Under the pieces are notes generated by a model that worked only from the letters and a program-made list of their open reading frames with translations, was not told the DNA's origin and searched no databases. A stretch of 64,000 nucleotides of DNA from Nonomuraea harbinensis (GTDB lineage Bacteria > Actinomycetota > Actinomycetes > Streptosporangiales > Streptosporangiaceae): NCBI RefSeq assembly GCF_019396385.1, contig NZ_JAHKRN010000041.1:16161-80160 (forward strand). The letters run 5' to 3'. Position numbers and translations under genes: made by a program. Positions 49,212 through 58,472 of this stretch are shown in pieces (the stretch's first letter is position 1; each line of letters begins with the position of its first letter).

Positions 49212-50495
49212 TCACTGTCCTGACTTGGCGATGACCGTGCCCTCGGCGGTGCGCAGCTGGCCCTCGCCTGTGTAGACCCACTTGGTGGAGGTCAGCTCGG
49301 GCAGGCCCATCGGCCCGCGCGCGTGCAGCTTCTGCGTGGAGATGCCGATCTCGGCGCCGAACCCGAACTCCCCGCCGTCGGTGAACCGGGTCGAGGCGTT
49401 GACCGCCACCGCGGCCGAGTCGACCAGCGACACGAACCGCCGGGCCGCCTGCTGGGACCGGGTGACGATGGCGTCGGTGTGGCCGGACCCGTAACGCCGG
49501 ATGTGGGCCACCGCGTCCTCCAGCGAGTCGACGACCGCCGCCGCGATGTCGAGCGAGAGGTACTCGGCGGTGAAGTCGTCCTCGGTGGCCGGCACCACGT
49601 CGTCGCCGTAGCGGGCCACGCGCGCGTCGCCGTGGACGGTCACCCCGGCCGCCTTCAGCGCTTCCAGCGCCCGGGGCACGAACGCGTCGGCCGCGTCGGC
49701 GTGCACCAGGAACGTCTCGGCCGCGTTGCACACCGACGGCCGCTGCGCCTTGGCGTTGACCAGGATCTCCACGGCCAGGTCGAGGTCGGCGCCGGCGTCG
49801 ACGTACACGTGGCAGTTGCCCGTGCCGGTCTCGATGACCGGGACGGTGGACTCCTCCACGACCGAGTTGATCAGCGACGCGCCGCCGCGCGGGATGAGCA
49901 CGTCGACCAGCCCGCGGGCGCGCATCAGCGTCTTCACCGAGTCGCGGGTGAGGCCCGGCACGAGCTGTACGGCCCCGGACGGCACCTCGGTGGCGGCCAG
50001 CGCCTCCTGCATCACCTTCACCAGGGCGGTGTTGGAGCTGTAGGCGCTGGAGGAGCCGCGCAGCAGCACCGCGTTGCCGCTCTTGAGGCAGAGCGCGGCG
50101 GCGTCGACGGTGACGTTGGGGCGGCCCTCGTAGATGATGCCGATGACACCGAGCGGCACCCTGAGCTGACGCAGTTCCAGCCCGTTGGGCAGGGTCGAGC
50201 CGCGCACCACCTCGCCCACCGGGTCGGGCAGGTCGGCCACCTGGCGCACGGCCTCGGCGATGGCGGCCACCCGGCCCTCGTCGAGCCGCAGCCGGTCGAT
50301 CATGGCCTCGGCGGTGCCCTGCGCCCTGGCCTGCTCCACGTCCGCGGCGTTGGCCTCGACGATCTCGGCGGCATGCGCCACCAGGGCGTCGGCGACGGCG
50401 CGCAGGGCCCGGTCCTTGGGCGCCCGCGGCAGCGGGGCCAGCTCGGCGGCGGCCTCTCGTGCCGCGTGGGCGACCTTCAGGAACTCTGTGTTCAT
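49212..50495 (-). CDS. proA: Glutamate-5-semialdehyde dehydrogenase
   Basis: 427 residues; reduces gamma-glutamyl phosphate to glutamate semialdehyde with NADPH in proline synthesis. The catalytic Cys is in RPSVCNAAE and the coenzyme region includes VIYEGRPNVTVD and GTGNCHVYVD. ATG at 50495 is chosen over a start 78 bases upstream, which lies in the repeat-rich gap. It follows proB after 232 bp rather than overlapping, with repeats and a hairpin in the gap. Confidence 0.95.
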   Translation of the reverse strand: MNTEFLKVAHAAREAAAELAPLPRAPKDRALRAVADALVAHAAEIVEANAADVEQARAQGTAEAMIDRLRLDEGRVAAIAEAVRQVADLPDPVGEVVRGSTLPNGLELRQLRVPLGVIGIIYEGRPNVTVDAAALCLKSGNAVLLRGSSSAYSSNTALVKVMQEALAATEVPSGAVQLVPGLTRDSVKTLMRARGLVDVLIPRGGASLINSVVEESTVPVIETGTGNCHVYVDAGADLDLAVEILVNAKAQRPSVCNAAETFLVHADAADAFVPRALEALKAAGVTVHGDARVARYGDDVVPATEDDFTAEYLSLDIAAAVVDSLEDAVAHIRRYGSGHTDAIVTRSQQAARRFVSLVDSAAVAVNASTRFTDGGEFGFGAEIGISTQKLHARGPMGLPELTSTKWVYTGEGQLRTAEGTVIAKSGQ

Positions 50496-50537
50496 GCTTA
50501 TTTGCTCTCCGTTTGATTGCTCCGCTGCGCTCCGCGG

Positions 50538-50626
50538 CGAAGGGCTCCTCAAGCCTCGCTCTTCCCTCGTCACTCCGGTCGCTTCGCTCCCTGCGTTCCT
50601 CAGTCCAGAGCGAGGCGAGCCCTTCG
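50538..50626. repeat. Long interrupted stem-loop in the proB-proA gap
   Basis: Two paired stretches face each other: CGAAGGGCTC (50538-50547) with GAGCCCTTCG (50617-50626), and GCCTCGCTCT (50553-50562) with AGAGCGAGGC (50607-50616). Twenty perfect pairs with one five-base bulge enclose a 44-base loop. It could reduce proA transcription, stabilise mRNA, or be a mobile palindromic repeat. Confidence 0.65.
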
Positions 50627-50650
50627 CAAAACCGGACGGGCCCTTCGTGT

Positions 50651-50748
50651 GTCAGCCGTGGGACTCTGTTATCCAGTCAGCCTTGGGACTTTGTGTTCCG
50701 GTCGGCCTTGGGACTCCAGTATTCCGGTCAGCTTTGGGGTTCCAGTAT
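50651..50748. repeat. Four degenerate 25-bp repeats spanning the proB stop
   Basis: Units begin at 50651, 50676, 50701 and 50727, each like GTCAGCCTTGGGACTCCAGT with small changes. The fourth unit is the 3' end of proB itself (the stop is 50728-50730), so the others look like copies of the proB tail that spread downstream. Lengths are 25, 25, 26 and about 22. Confidence 0.8.
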
Positions 50749-51849
50749 GACGATGTCGTCTCGGTGGATCAGTTCGCGTTCGTATTCCGGGCCTAGTTCG
50801 GTGGCCAGGTCGCGGGTGGAGCGGCCGAGGAGGCCTGGGATCTCCATCGCGTCGAAGTTGACCAGGCCGCGTGCCACCACGCGGCCGCGTGGTCCGCACA
50901 GGTCGACCGGGTCGCCGGCGGCGAACTCGCCCTCGACGGAGGTCACCCCGGCCGGCAGCAGGGACTTGCGGCGGGTGACGACGGCCTCGACCGCGCCGGC
51001 GTCGAGGTGGAGCCGGCCGCGCCCGGTGGTGGCGTGGGCCAGCCACAGCAGGCGCGTGCCCGGATGGCGGCCCTGCGGATGGAAGAAGGTGCCGACGTCG
51101 TCTCCGGCCAGCGCGTGCGCGGCGTGGGCGGCGGCGGTCAGCACGACCGGCACGCCCGCGCCGGTGGCGATCCTGGCCGCCTGGACCTTGGTGATCATGC
51201 CGCCGGTGCCGACGGCGCCGCCCTTGCCGAGCTGGACGCCGACCAGGTCCTCGGGCCCGCGGATCTCCGCCAGCCGCCGCGCGCCCGGCCGGCTCGGCGG
51301 GCCGTCGTAGAGCGCGTCGACGTCGGACAGCAGGATCAGCGCGTCGGCCCGGATGAGATGGCTGACCAGCGCGGCCAGCCGGTCGTTGTCACCGAAGCGG
51401 ATCTCGTCGGTGGCGACGGTGTCGTTCTCGTTGACGATGGGCACGATGTCGAGCTCCAGCAGCCGGTCGAGGGTGCGCTGGGCGTTGACGTGGTGGGTGC
51501 GCCGCATCATGTCGTCGGCGGTCAGCAGCACCTGGCCGACGCGCAGCCCGTACCGGGCGAAGGAGGAGGTGTAGCGGGCGACCAGCACGCCCTGCCCGAC
51601 GGACGCCGCCGCCTGCTGCGTGGCCAGGTCGCGCGGTCGCGCGGGCAGCCCGAGCGGGCCCAGGCCCGCCGCGATGGCGCCCGACGACACCAGCACGAGC
51701 TGGGTGCCGGCCCGGCGGCGCGCGGCGAGCACGTCGACGAGGGCGTCGACCCGGTCGACGTCGATCATGCCCTGGGGGGTCGTGAGCGACGATGAGCCGA
51801 TCTTGACGACGGCCTTCGACGCTGAACCGATCTGTTCCCGCACGTCCAA
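50728..51849 (-). CDS. proB: Glutamate 5-kinase with PUA domain
   Basis: 373 residues; first step of proline synthesis, subject to proline feedback in the family. The amino acid kinase domain carries VVKIGSSSLTT, LVSSGAIAAG and NENDTVATDEIRFGDND; residues about 285-365 form the PUA domain. Start TTG 51849 or GTG 51843. It begins 26 bp after obg ends, the conserved obg-proB-proA order. Its last codons take part in a repeat array. Confidence 0.95.
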   Translation of the reverse strand: MDVREQIGSASKAVVKIGSSSLTTPQGMIDVDRVDALVDVLAARRRAGTQLVLVSSGAIAAGLGPLGLPARPRDLATQQAAASVGQGVLVARYTSSFARYGLRVGQVLLTADDMMRRTHHVNAQRTLDRLLELDIVPIVNENDTVATDEIRFGDNDRLAALVSHLIRADALILLSDVDALYDGPPSRPGARRLAEIRGPEDLVGVQLGKGGAVGTGGMITKVQAARIATGAGVPVVLTAAAHAAHALAGDDVGTFFHPQGRHPGTRLLWLAHATTGRGRLHLDAGAVEAVVTRRKSLLPAGVTSVEGEFAAGDPVDLCGPRGRVVARGLVNFDAMEIPGLLGRSTRDLATELGPEYERELIHRDDIVILEPQS

Positions 51850-51874
51850 ACCCTATCCGAGCCCGCCAAACGGT

Positions 51875-53227
51875 TTATCCGAGGCGGCTGTCGGTGCCGC
51901 GCGGCCCCTGGCGGACCGCCTCGGCGTTCAGCGTCGGCTGCCAGTCGAAGATGTAACCGCCCTCCATCGGCCCGATCACCACCTCGACCCCGGCGGTGGC
52001 GCCGGCCTTGGCGAGCTCCTCCTCGACGCCGAGCCGCTCCAGCCGGTCGGCCAGGTAGCCGACGGCCTCGTCGTTGCTGAAGTCGGTCTGCCTGATCCAC
52101 CGCTCCGGCTTCTCGCCGGTCACCTGGAACAGGTCGTCGTTGACCTTGCGCACCTTGAACCCGGCCTCGCCGAGCTGCTTGGGCCTGATGACGAGCCTGG
52201 TCGGCTCCTCGACGGGCTTGGCGGCGCGGGCTGCGGCCACCCACTCGCCCATCGCGTACGTGAGCTCGCGCAGCCCTTCGTGGGCCGCCGCCGACACGGT
52301 GAACACCCGCAGCCCGCGCTCCTCGAACTCGGGCCGTACGAGGTCGGCCAGGTCACGGGCGTCGGGCACGTCGGCCTTGTTGAGCACGACCATGCGCGGC
52401 CGGTCCTCCAGCTTGCCGTAGGCGTGCAGCTCCGCCTCGATCACCTCGTAGTCGGTGACGGGGTCGCGGCCCGGCTCCATGGTGGCGCAGTCGATGACGT
52501 GCACGAGCATGTCGCACCGCTCGACGTGGCGCAGGAACTCGTGGCCGAGCCCCTTGCCCTCGGACGCACCGGGGATCAGGCCGGGCACGTCGGCCACGGT
52601 GAACACGTTGTCGCCCGCGGTGACCACGCCCAGGTTGGGGATCAGGGTGGTGAACGGGTAGTCGGCGATCTTCGGCTTGGCCGCGCTGAGTGCGGCGATC
52701 AGCGACGACTTGCCCGCGCTGGGGAAGCCGACCAGCGCCACGTCGGCGACGCTCTTCAGCTCCAGCATCACGTCCAGCGCGTCGCCCGGCTCGCCCAGCA
52801 GCGCGAACCCGGGCGCCTTCCGCTTGGTGCTGGCCAGCGCGGCGTTGCCGAGGCCGCCGTGGCCGCCGCCGGCGATCACGTAACGGGTGCCGGCGCCGAC
52901 CAGGTCGATGAGCACCTCACCGGTCGCCGCGTCCTTGACCACGGTGCCGTTCGGTACCGGCAGCACCACGTCGCCCCCGTTGGCGCCGTCGCGGTTGGAG
53001 CCCTGCCCCTGCTTGCCGTTGCCGGCCTTGCGGTGCGGGCGGCGGTGGTAGTCGAGCAGGGTGGCGGTGTTGGGGTCGACCTCCAGGATGACGTCCCCGC
53101 CCCGCCCGCCGTTGCCGCCGTCGGGGCCGCCGAGCGGCTTGAACTTCTCCCGGTGGATGGAGGCGCAGCCGTTCCCCCCGTCACCGGCCCTGACATGCAG
53201 GATCACCTGGTCCACGAAGTCCGGCAT
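51875..53227 (-). CDS. obg: Obg/CgtA GTPase
   Basis: 450 residues. The glycine-rich Obg fold (RAGDGGNGCASIHREKF, GGPDGGNGGRGGD) leads to a G domain with GFPSAGKSSLI, DVPGLIPGA and NKADV, and then a C-terminal OCT domain (about 340-425). Obg helps assemble the 50S subunit and links ppGpp to growth and, in streptomycetes, to differentiation. It follows rplU and rpmA, separated by a hairpin terminator, and leads into proB. Confidence 0.95.
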   Translation of the reverse strand: MPDFVDQVILHVRAGDGGNGCASIHREKFKPLGGPDGGNGGRGGDVILEVDPNTATLLDYHRRPHRKAGNGKQGQGSNRDGANGGDVVLPVPNGTVVKDAATGEVLIDLVGAGTRYVIAGGGHGGLGNAALASTKRKAPGFALLGEPGDALDVMLELKSVADVALVGFPSAGKSSLIAALSAAKPKIADYPFTTLIPNLGVVTAGDNVFTVADVPGLIPGASEGKGLGHEFLRHVERCDMLVHVIDCATMEPGRDPVTDYEVIEAELHAYGKLEDRPRMVVLNKADVPDARDLADLVRPEFEERGLRVFTVSAAAHEGLRELTYAMGEWVAAARAAKPVEEPTRLVIRPKQLGEAGFKVRKVNDDLFQVTGEKPERWIRQTDFSNDEAVGYLADRLERLGVEEELAKAGATAGVEVVIGPMEGGYIFDWQPTLNAEAVRQGPRGTDSRLG

Positions 53228-53447
53228 TCAGCTCTTCTCCTCCATAGGCCCGCGTACGGGCACACCATCACATCCAGCCGAGCACCCTCAGGAAACGGGT
53301 ACCTCCGCCCCCTCAGACGAACGGGCTCCGCAGAGGTGCCCCGCCGATCGGCCGCTCCCCCGTACGAGGATCCGGCCGTACGACCGAGCCCTCCACACGG
53401 GACCGGCCACAAAACCGGCCCTTCCACGGAAGGAGTCGTACAACGGG

Positions 53448-53482
53448 ACAAGGGGTGGATCGGCAGGCGATCCACCCCTTGT
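53448..53482 (-). terminator. Terminator of the rplU-rpmA unit
   Basis: Perfect 14-bp stem ACAAGGGGTGGATC (53448-53461) with GATCCACCCCTTGT (53469-53482) and a seven-base loop, 22 bp after the rpmA stop. It separates ribosomal protein transcription from obg, whose promoter must lie in the remaining gap of about 220 bp. Confidence 0.8.
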
Positions 53483-53504
53483 CTCAACCCCTCGCGACGG
53501 AGAT

Positions 53505-53762
53505 TTACTCCGCGACGGGGACGATGCTCACGGCGCGGCGACCGCGCTTGGTGCCGAACTGGACGTGACCGGCGGTCAGCGCGAACAGGGTGTCGTCGCC
53601 GCCACGGCCGACGTTGTCACCCGGGTGGAAGTGGGTGCCGCGCTGGCGGACGATGATCTCGCCGGCGTTGACCAGCTGGCCGCCGAAGCGCTTGACGCCC
53701 AGGCGCTGAGCGTTGGAGTCGCGGCCGTTGCGGGTGGACGACGCGCCCTTCTTGTGTGCCAT
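53505..53762 (-). CDS. rpmA: 50S ribosomal protein L27
   Basis: 85 residues opening MAHKKGASSTRNGRDSNAQR, the L27 signature whose N-terminus reaches the peptidyl transferase centre. No cleavable N-terminal extension of the Firmicutes type is present. It follows rplU after 15 bp and ends before a strong hairpin terminator. Confidence 0.97.
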   Translation of the reverse strand: MAHKKGASSTRNGRDSNAQRLGVKRFGGQLVNAGEIIVRQRGTHFHPGDNVGRGGDDTLFALTAGHVQFGTKRGRRAVSIVPVAE

Positions 53763-53777
53763 CTCTCAAACTCCCGA

Positions 53778-54080
53778 TCAGGCCTGGTCGATACCGGTGA
53801 TCTTCACCTGGGTGTACCGCTGACGGTGACCCTGGCGCTTCTTGTAACCGGTCTTGTTCTTGTATTTGAGAATGCGGATCTTCGGACCCTTGGTCTCACC
53901 GAGGATCTCGGCGTTGACCGTGAACCGGCCCGCCTCCGTGGTCACATCGCCGTCGTTGACGACGAGCACCGTCGGCAGCGAAACCGAAGAGCCGACCTCG
54001 CCGGCGACCTTGTCCACCTCGAGGACGTCACCGACGGAGACCTTCTGCTGCCTGCCGCCGCAACGAACGATCGCGTACAC
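53778..54080 (-). CDS. rplU: 50S ribosomal protein L21
   Basis: 100 residues, with the L21 pattern YAIVRCGGRQQKVSVGD near the N-terminus and KRQGHRQRYTQVKITGI at the end. It is the first gene of the rplU-rpmA pair; the gap of 220 bp upstream to the RNase E/G gene must hold the promoter and any leader structure. I see no clear regulatory hairpin there. Confidence 0.97.
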   Translation of the reverse strand: MYAIVRCGGRQQKVSVGDVLEVDKVAGEVGSSVSLPTVLVVNDGDVTTEAGRFTVNAEILGETKGPKIRILKYKNKTGYKKRQGHRQRYTQVKITGIDQA

Positions 54081-54300
54081 CGCGGAACCCTTCTACTGAC
54101 TAGCTGTTGTCGATACACCGGCGCCCCGAGCGGGACGACCGCTGCCTCCGAATGCTGCGCCCGACCTCCGGCTCGTCCGAAACCGACGAACCGAGGGGCG
54201 CGCCAACAGGGCACGCCACCTAGCGCACCGATCCACTAGGGTACCGGATGATCCGTGCCCCTGGCGAACCGGACGATTCATCGGATCGCCCGCCAAGCGG

Positions 54301-57300
54301 TCACTCGGCGGACTTGGCTCGGCGGGAACGTCGCCGCCCCCTGCCGGAAGACTGGCCGCCGTGGTCGTCCTCATGCGGGACATCGTCAAGCGCACCGGTC
54401 ACCGTATCACGGTTCCCCGTGTCCTTGGCCGCGGAGACCTTGTCGCCCATCTTGTCGGAGACCGCCTTCTCGACCGCCATCTTGCCCTGCGTGCCGCGCG
54501 GCTCCGGCTTGCTCTCGACCGGCTCCGTGGAGACGATCAGGCCCCGCCCGTTGCAGCAGTCGCACGGCGTCGAGAACGCCTCCAGCAGGCCCTGACCGAC
54601 CCGCTTACGGGTCATCTGGACCAGCCCCAGCGAGGTCACCTCGGCCACCTGGTGCTTGGTCCGGTCGCGGGCCAGGCACTCCAGCATGCGCCGCAGCACC
54701 AGGTCGCGGTTGGACTCCAGCACCATGTCGATGAAGTCGATGACGATGATGCCGCCGATGTCGCGCAGCCGGAGCTGGCGCACGATCTCCTCGGCCGCCT
54801 CCAGGTTGTTGCGGGTGACGGTCTCCTCGAGGTTGCCGCCCTGGCCGGTGAACTTGCCGGTGTTGACGTCGACGACGGTCATCGCCTCGGTCCGGTCGAT
54901 CACCAGCGAGCCGCCGCTCGGCAGCCACACCTTGCGCTCCATCGCCTTGGCGAGCTGCTCGTCGATCCGGTACGACTCGAACACGTCGCCCTGGCCGCCG
55001 TCCCACTTCGTCAGCCGCTCGGCCAGGTGCGGCGCGACGTACTTGACGTACTCGTCGACCGTCTCCCAGGCGTCCTCGCCCTGCACGACCAGCGAGCTGA
55101 AGTCCTCGTTGAAGACGTCGCGCACCACCCGGATGGTCAGGTCGGGCTCGGCCGACAGCAGCTCGGGCGGGCTGGCCGACTTGGCCTTCTTGCGGATGTT
55201 CTCCCACTGCGCCGACAGGCGGGCGACGTCGCGGGCCAGCTCCTCCTCCGAGGCGCCCTCCGCGGCCGTACGGACGATCACGCCGGCGTTCTCCGGCATG
55301 ACCTTCTTCAGGATGCTCTTGAGCCGGGTGCGCTCCTTGTCGGGGAGCTTGCGGCTGATGCCGGTCATCGACCCGTCGGGCACGTACACCAGGTAGCGGC
55401 CGGGCAGGCTGATCTGCGAGGTCAGGCGGGCGCCCTTGTGGCCGATCGGGTCCTTGGTGACCTGCACCAGCACCGACTGGCCGGACTTCAGCGCCGACTC
55501 GATCCGCTTGGGCTGCCCCTCCAGGCCGGCGGTGTCGAAGTTGACCTCGCCCGCGTACAGGACGGCGTTGCGCCCCTTGCCGACGTCGACGAACGCGGCC
55601 TCCATCGACGGCAGCACGTTCTGCACCTTGCCGAGGTAGACGTTGCCGACGTAGGACTGGCTGGCCTCGCGGTTGACGTAGTGCTCGACGAGGATGCCGT
55701 CCTCCAGCACCGCGATCTGCGTGCGGTCGCCCTGGCGTCGCACCACCATCATCCGGTCGACGGACTCACGGCGGGCCAGGAACTCCGACTCGGTGATGAT
55801 CGGCGGACGTCGGCGGCCCAGCTCGCGGCCCTCGCGCCGGCGCTGCTTCTTGGCTTCCAGGCGGGTGGAGCCGCGCACGCTCTGCACGCCGTCGGCGGAG
55901 GTGTCGTGGGCGGCCGCCCGGCCGGAGCGCGGGGCGCGGATGCGCACCACCGTGTTCGGCGGGTCGTCGGGCGTCGTGTCGGCCGTGTCGTCGTCAGCGC
56001 CGCGGCGGCGACGGCGACGGCGGCGGCGCGAGCTGGAGCCGGACTCGTCCTGGGACTCCTCGGACGCCTCCTCCTGGCCCTCCTCGTCGGAGTCGTCGCC
56101 CTCGTCGTTCTCGTCACGCTCGCGTGACTTGCCGCGCCCGCGCCCGCCGCGCCTGCGGCGACGGCGCCGGCCACCGGTCTCCTCCTGGTCGTCGGAGGTG
56201 TCGGCGTCGCCGTCGGTGTCGATGTCGGTGTCGTCCTCGGCGGTGACCTCGGCGCTCTCGTCGTGCGCCTCCACCTCAGGCTCGGGCTCCGGCTCCACCG
56301 GCCGTACGGGCTGCGCCTGCGTGGGGTCGGGCGCCTGGAACAGCGGCGCGAAGATGGCCGCCGGGCGCCGGAAGGCGGAACCTCCGGCCTCGTCCCGCCT
56401 GCGGGCGGCCAGCCCGAACGGGTCGGCCAGCAGGTTGACCTTGATGTCGTCCTCGTCGAGGTCCTCCCCGGCGGGCTCGTCGTCGAGCGGCTCGTCCTCG
56501 GGCAGGATCTCGAGAATCTCCTCCTGCTCATCGGCGGACCCGTCACGCTCTGCCGCGGCCTCCCCGGCCCCCGCGGCCACCTGCGCGGCCACACCCGGCT
56601 CGACGCGCGACTCAGCGGACCCGACCCCGGCACCACCCGCACGGGCAGCATCGTCACGGACCTCACCCGTACGAGCAGCGCCCGCACGGTCGGCACCCGC
56701 ACGGTCAGCGCCCGCCGTAGTGGCACCCGCACGGTCGGCTCCCGCCGTAGCGGTGCCCGCGCGGTCAGCGCCCGTCGCAGCGGGCTCTCCCGCCTCGATC
56801 TCCGGCTCGGCCTTCTTACGGGACCGGCGCCGCTTCGCGGGCGCTTCCGGCTCGGCGGCCTCGCCCGGCGCACCGGCGCCGGAGACCGCGGCCCCGCTCA
56901 CCTCAGCCGCGCCAGGGGTCTCGGTGCCGGAGGCCGCGACCGCCTCGCCACGGGCCGCCTCAGCGCCATTGGCAGGCACCTGGGCGTCGGGGGCGCCGAC
57001 GGCCGCGTCCGGGGTCTCGGGGACGCCGGACGCACCGGTCTCCGCCTCGTCGGCGGTCTTCTTGCGGCGCCGGGTCGTCGTGGCCGTCGACCGGGTCCGC
57101 GTGGTGCGCTTGGGCTTGGCCTCCTCGACGGCGGCGGCCGCCTCCTCGGCCGGGCTCACCGGAGCCGGCGCGGCGACGACCTCGCCGGGCTCTCCGGCCG
57201 CGCGTTGCGCCGCCACACTGGGCAGCGGCCGCCCTTCGGTCACCGACGGCGCGGCCTGGGCGGCCGGGACGGTGACCGGGGCGGAGGGCTTCTCCTCAGG

Positions 57301-57423
57301 GATCTCCGGCGGGGGCCCCGCCGGCCTCTTGGCCGCGCCGCGGCGCCTGGTCACCTGGGACTGTTCTGTTGTCTCCCCGTCAGGGCCATTGGCCCCGGCG
57401 TTGGGCTCGTTCTCGTCGAGCAT
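54301..57423 (-). CDS. rne: Ribonuclease E/G
   Basis: 1,040 residues. The first 560 are Ala/Pro/Glu-rich and disordered, with Arg clusters (RRRRRRGGRGRGKSRE), acidic runs and an ADRAG repeat near 56680-56790. The catalytic core begins with the S1 region (YVGNVYLGKVQNVLPSMEAAFVDVG) and continues to the DNase I-like domain with IIVIDFIDM, which holds a Mg-binding Asp. CDCCNGRG is the zinc link that forms the tetramer. Actinobacterial RNase E carries its scaffold on the N-terminal side, unlike the C-terminal scaffold of E. coli. It shapes rRNA, tRNA and mRNA decay. Confidence 0.95.
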   Translation of the reverse strand: MLDENEPNAGANGPDGETTEQSQVTRRRGAAKRPAGPPPEIPEEKPSAPVTVPAAQAAPSVTEGRPLPSVAAQRAAGEPGEVVAAPAPVSPAEEAAAAVEEAKPKRTTRTRSTATTTRRRKKTADEAETGASGVPETPDAAVGAPDAQVPANGAEAARGEAVAASGTETPGAAEVSGAAVSGAGAPGEAAEPEAPAKRRRSRKKAEPEIEAGEPAATGADRAGTATAGADRAGATTAGADRAGADRAGAARTGEVRDDAARAGGAGVGSAESRVEPGVAAQVAAGAGEAAAERDGSADEQEEILEILPEDEPLDDEPAGEDLDEDDIKVNLLADPFGLAARRRDEAGGSAFRRPAAIFAPLFQAPDPTQAQPVRPVEPEPEPEVEAHDESAEVTAEDDTDIDTDGDADTSDDQEETGGRRRRRRRGGRGRGKSRERDENDEGDDSDEEGQEEASEESQDESGSSSRRRRRRRRRGADDDTADTTPDDPPNTVVRIRAPRSGRAAAHDTSADGVQSVRGSTRLEAKKQRRREGRELGRRRPPIITESEFLARRESVDRMMVVRRQGDRTQIAVLEDGILVEHYVNREASQSYVGNVYLGKVQNVLPSMEAAFVDVGKGRNAVLYAGEVNFDTAGLEGQPKRIESALKSGQSVLVQVTKDPIGHKGARLTSQISLPGRYLVYVPDGSMTGISRKLPDKERTRLKSILKKVMPENAGVIVRTAAEGASEEELARDVARLSAQWENIRKKAKSASPPELLSAEPDLTIRVVRDVFNEDFSSLVVQGEDAWETVDEYVKYVAPHLAERLTKWDGGQGDVFESYRIDEQLAKAMERKVWLPSGGSLVIDRTEAMTVVDVNTGKFTGQGGNLEETVTRNNLEAAEEIVRQLRLRDIGGIIVIDFIDMVLESNRDLVLRRMLECLARDRTKHQVAEVTSLGLVQMTRKRVGQGLLEAFSTPCDCCNGRGLIVSTEPVESKPEPRGTQGKMAVEKAVSDKMGDKVSAAKDTGNRDTVTGALDDVPHEDDHGGQSSGRGRRRSRRAKSAE

Positions 57424-57553
57424 GCGGGCGCTCTCCCGTCAGCCCCCGGGCGCGTCGCCGCGCCGCGCAGGAGCATCGTGTCTCGTTGTCCGCCACACCC
57501 GGAGGCGTGGCGCCAAGTCCTGTCTGCCGGTCACACCCCATGGGGCGCTCCCC

Positions 57554-58321
57554 TTAACCGGCGACGTGCTCACCCGCCGGTCCCGCCTCGCCGCCGCGCG
57601 TCGTATCGCGGTCCAGGTCGAGCGGGTCGGCAAGTGCACCGGTGCCGGCGTCGAGTGGCCCCTGCGCCAGCCTGGTCACCTCGGGGGGGACCGGCGGCGC
57701 GAAGTCGGCCACAAGGCGCAGCCCTGTGAGCACATCGTCGGGTCGAACGGCAGGAGTCATGTGCCGAACAACCATGCGCAGTATGACACACGACTGTCCG
57801 GGCACCTGAGCTGCTGTTCTCCCTGTTCCCTCCGGCACCGTGAGCCTCAGCACGGCCTCGCGCGCGTCGAAGCGCCGCGGCCCCTTCTTGGTGAGGCGCT
57901 CGACCTCCACGTGGCCGGCCGCGAGGAACTTCTGCACCGCCTCTTCGGCGTGCTCGCGGTCGGCGCCGGGCAGCCGCACCTCCCACTCGGAGACCTCCAG
58001 GCGGTCGGCCAGCGCGCCGGGGCCGGCCTCGACGACGTCGAGCACGTCAAGGCCCGGCGGCAGCGATCCGTCGAGGTCGGTCTTGACCTGCCGGGGATCG
58101 CACGGCGTGGTGACGCCGATCTCGAGGTATTCGGCTTCGCTGGCAACGCCGGTCGGCGCTGCTCCCGCGTAGGAGATCTTCGGATGTGGCGAGAAGCCCG
58201 CACTGTAGGCCACCGGAATACCGGCACGACGGACCGCACGCTCGACGGCCCGCGAGATGTCGCGGTGGCTGGTGAAGCGCAGGCGTCCGCGCTTGGCGTA
58301 GCGCACACGCAGGCGCTGCAC
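57554..58321 (-). CDS. TIGR03936/DUF2344 radical-SAM-associated protein
   Basis: 255 residues with GTG start. N-terminal RVRYAKRGRLRFTSHRDISRA and YSAGFSPHPKISYAGA are the DUF2344 signature. The family is always found fused to or beside a TIGR03960 radical SAM protein, as here (next gene upstream, 151 bp away). A role in tRNA or rRNA modification has been suggested but not shown. The stop (TAA) overlaps one arm of a small structure in the gap before rne. Confidence 0.88.
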   Translation of the reverse strand: MQRLRVRYAKRGRLRFTSHRDISRAVERAVRRAGIPVAYSAGFSPHPKISYAGAAPTGVASEAEYLEIGVTTPCDPRQVKTDLDGSLPPGLDVLDVVEAGPGALADRLEVSEWEVRLPGADREHAEEAVQKFLAAGHVEVERLTKKGPRRFDAREAVLRLTVPEGTGRTAAQVPGQSCVILRMVVRHMTPAVRPDDVLTGLRLVADFAPPVPPEVTRLAQGPLDAGTGALADPLDLDRDTTRGGEAGPAGEHVAG

Positions 58322-58472
58322 CGTGGGCGCGGGCGGTGGCCCGTCGGGAACAGGTTTCAGTGCCTTGTCGTCCTTCCCTTGTAAGAGTTTCTTCTCTCAG
58401 GATAAGCCGCCCGGGCACCCGCGTGTACAGGATCATGTACGGCGAGACACCGGCCGCGCACCCGGCGCGTCG

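Noticed and set aside
50651..50748. CRISPR array
   Set aside because: Units follow each other without unique spacers and derive from the proB end; there are no cas genes.
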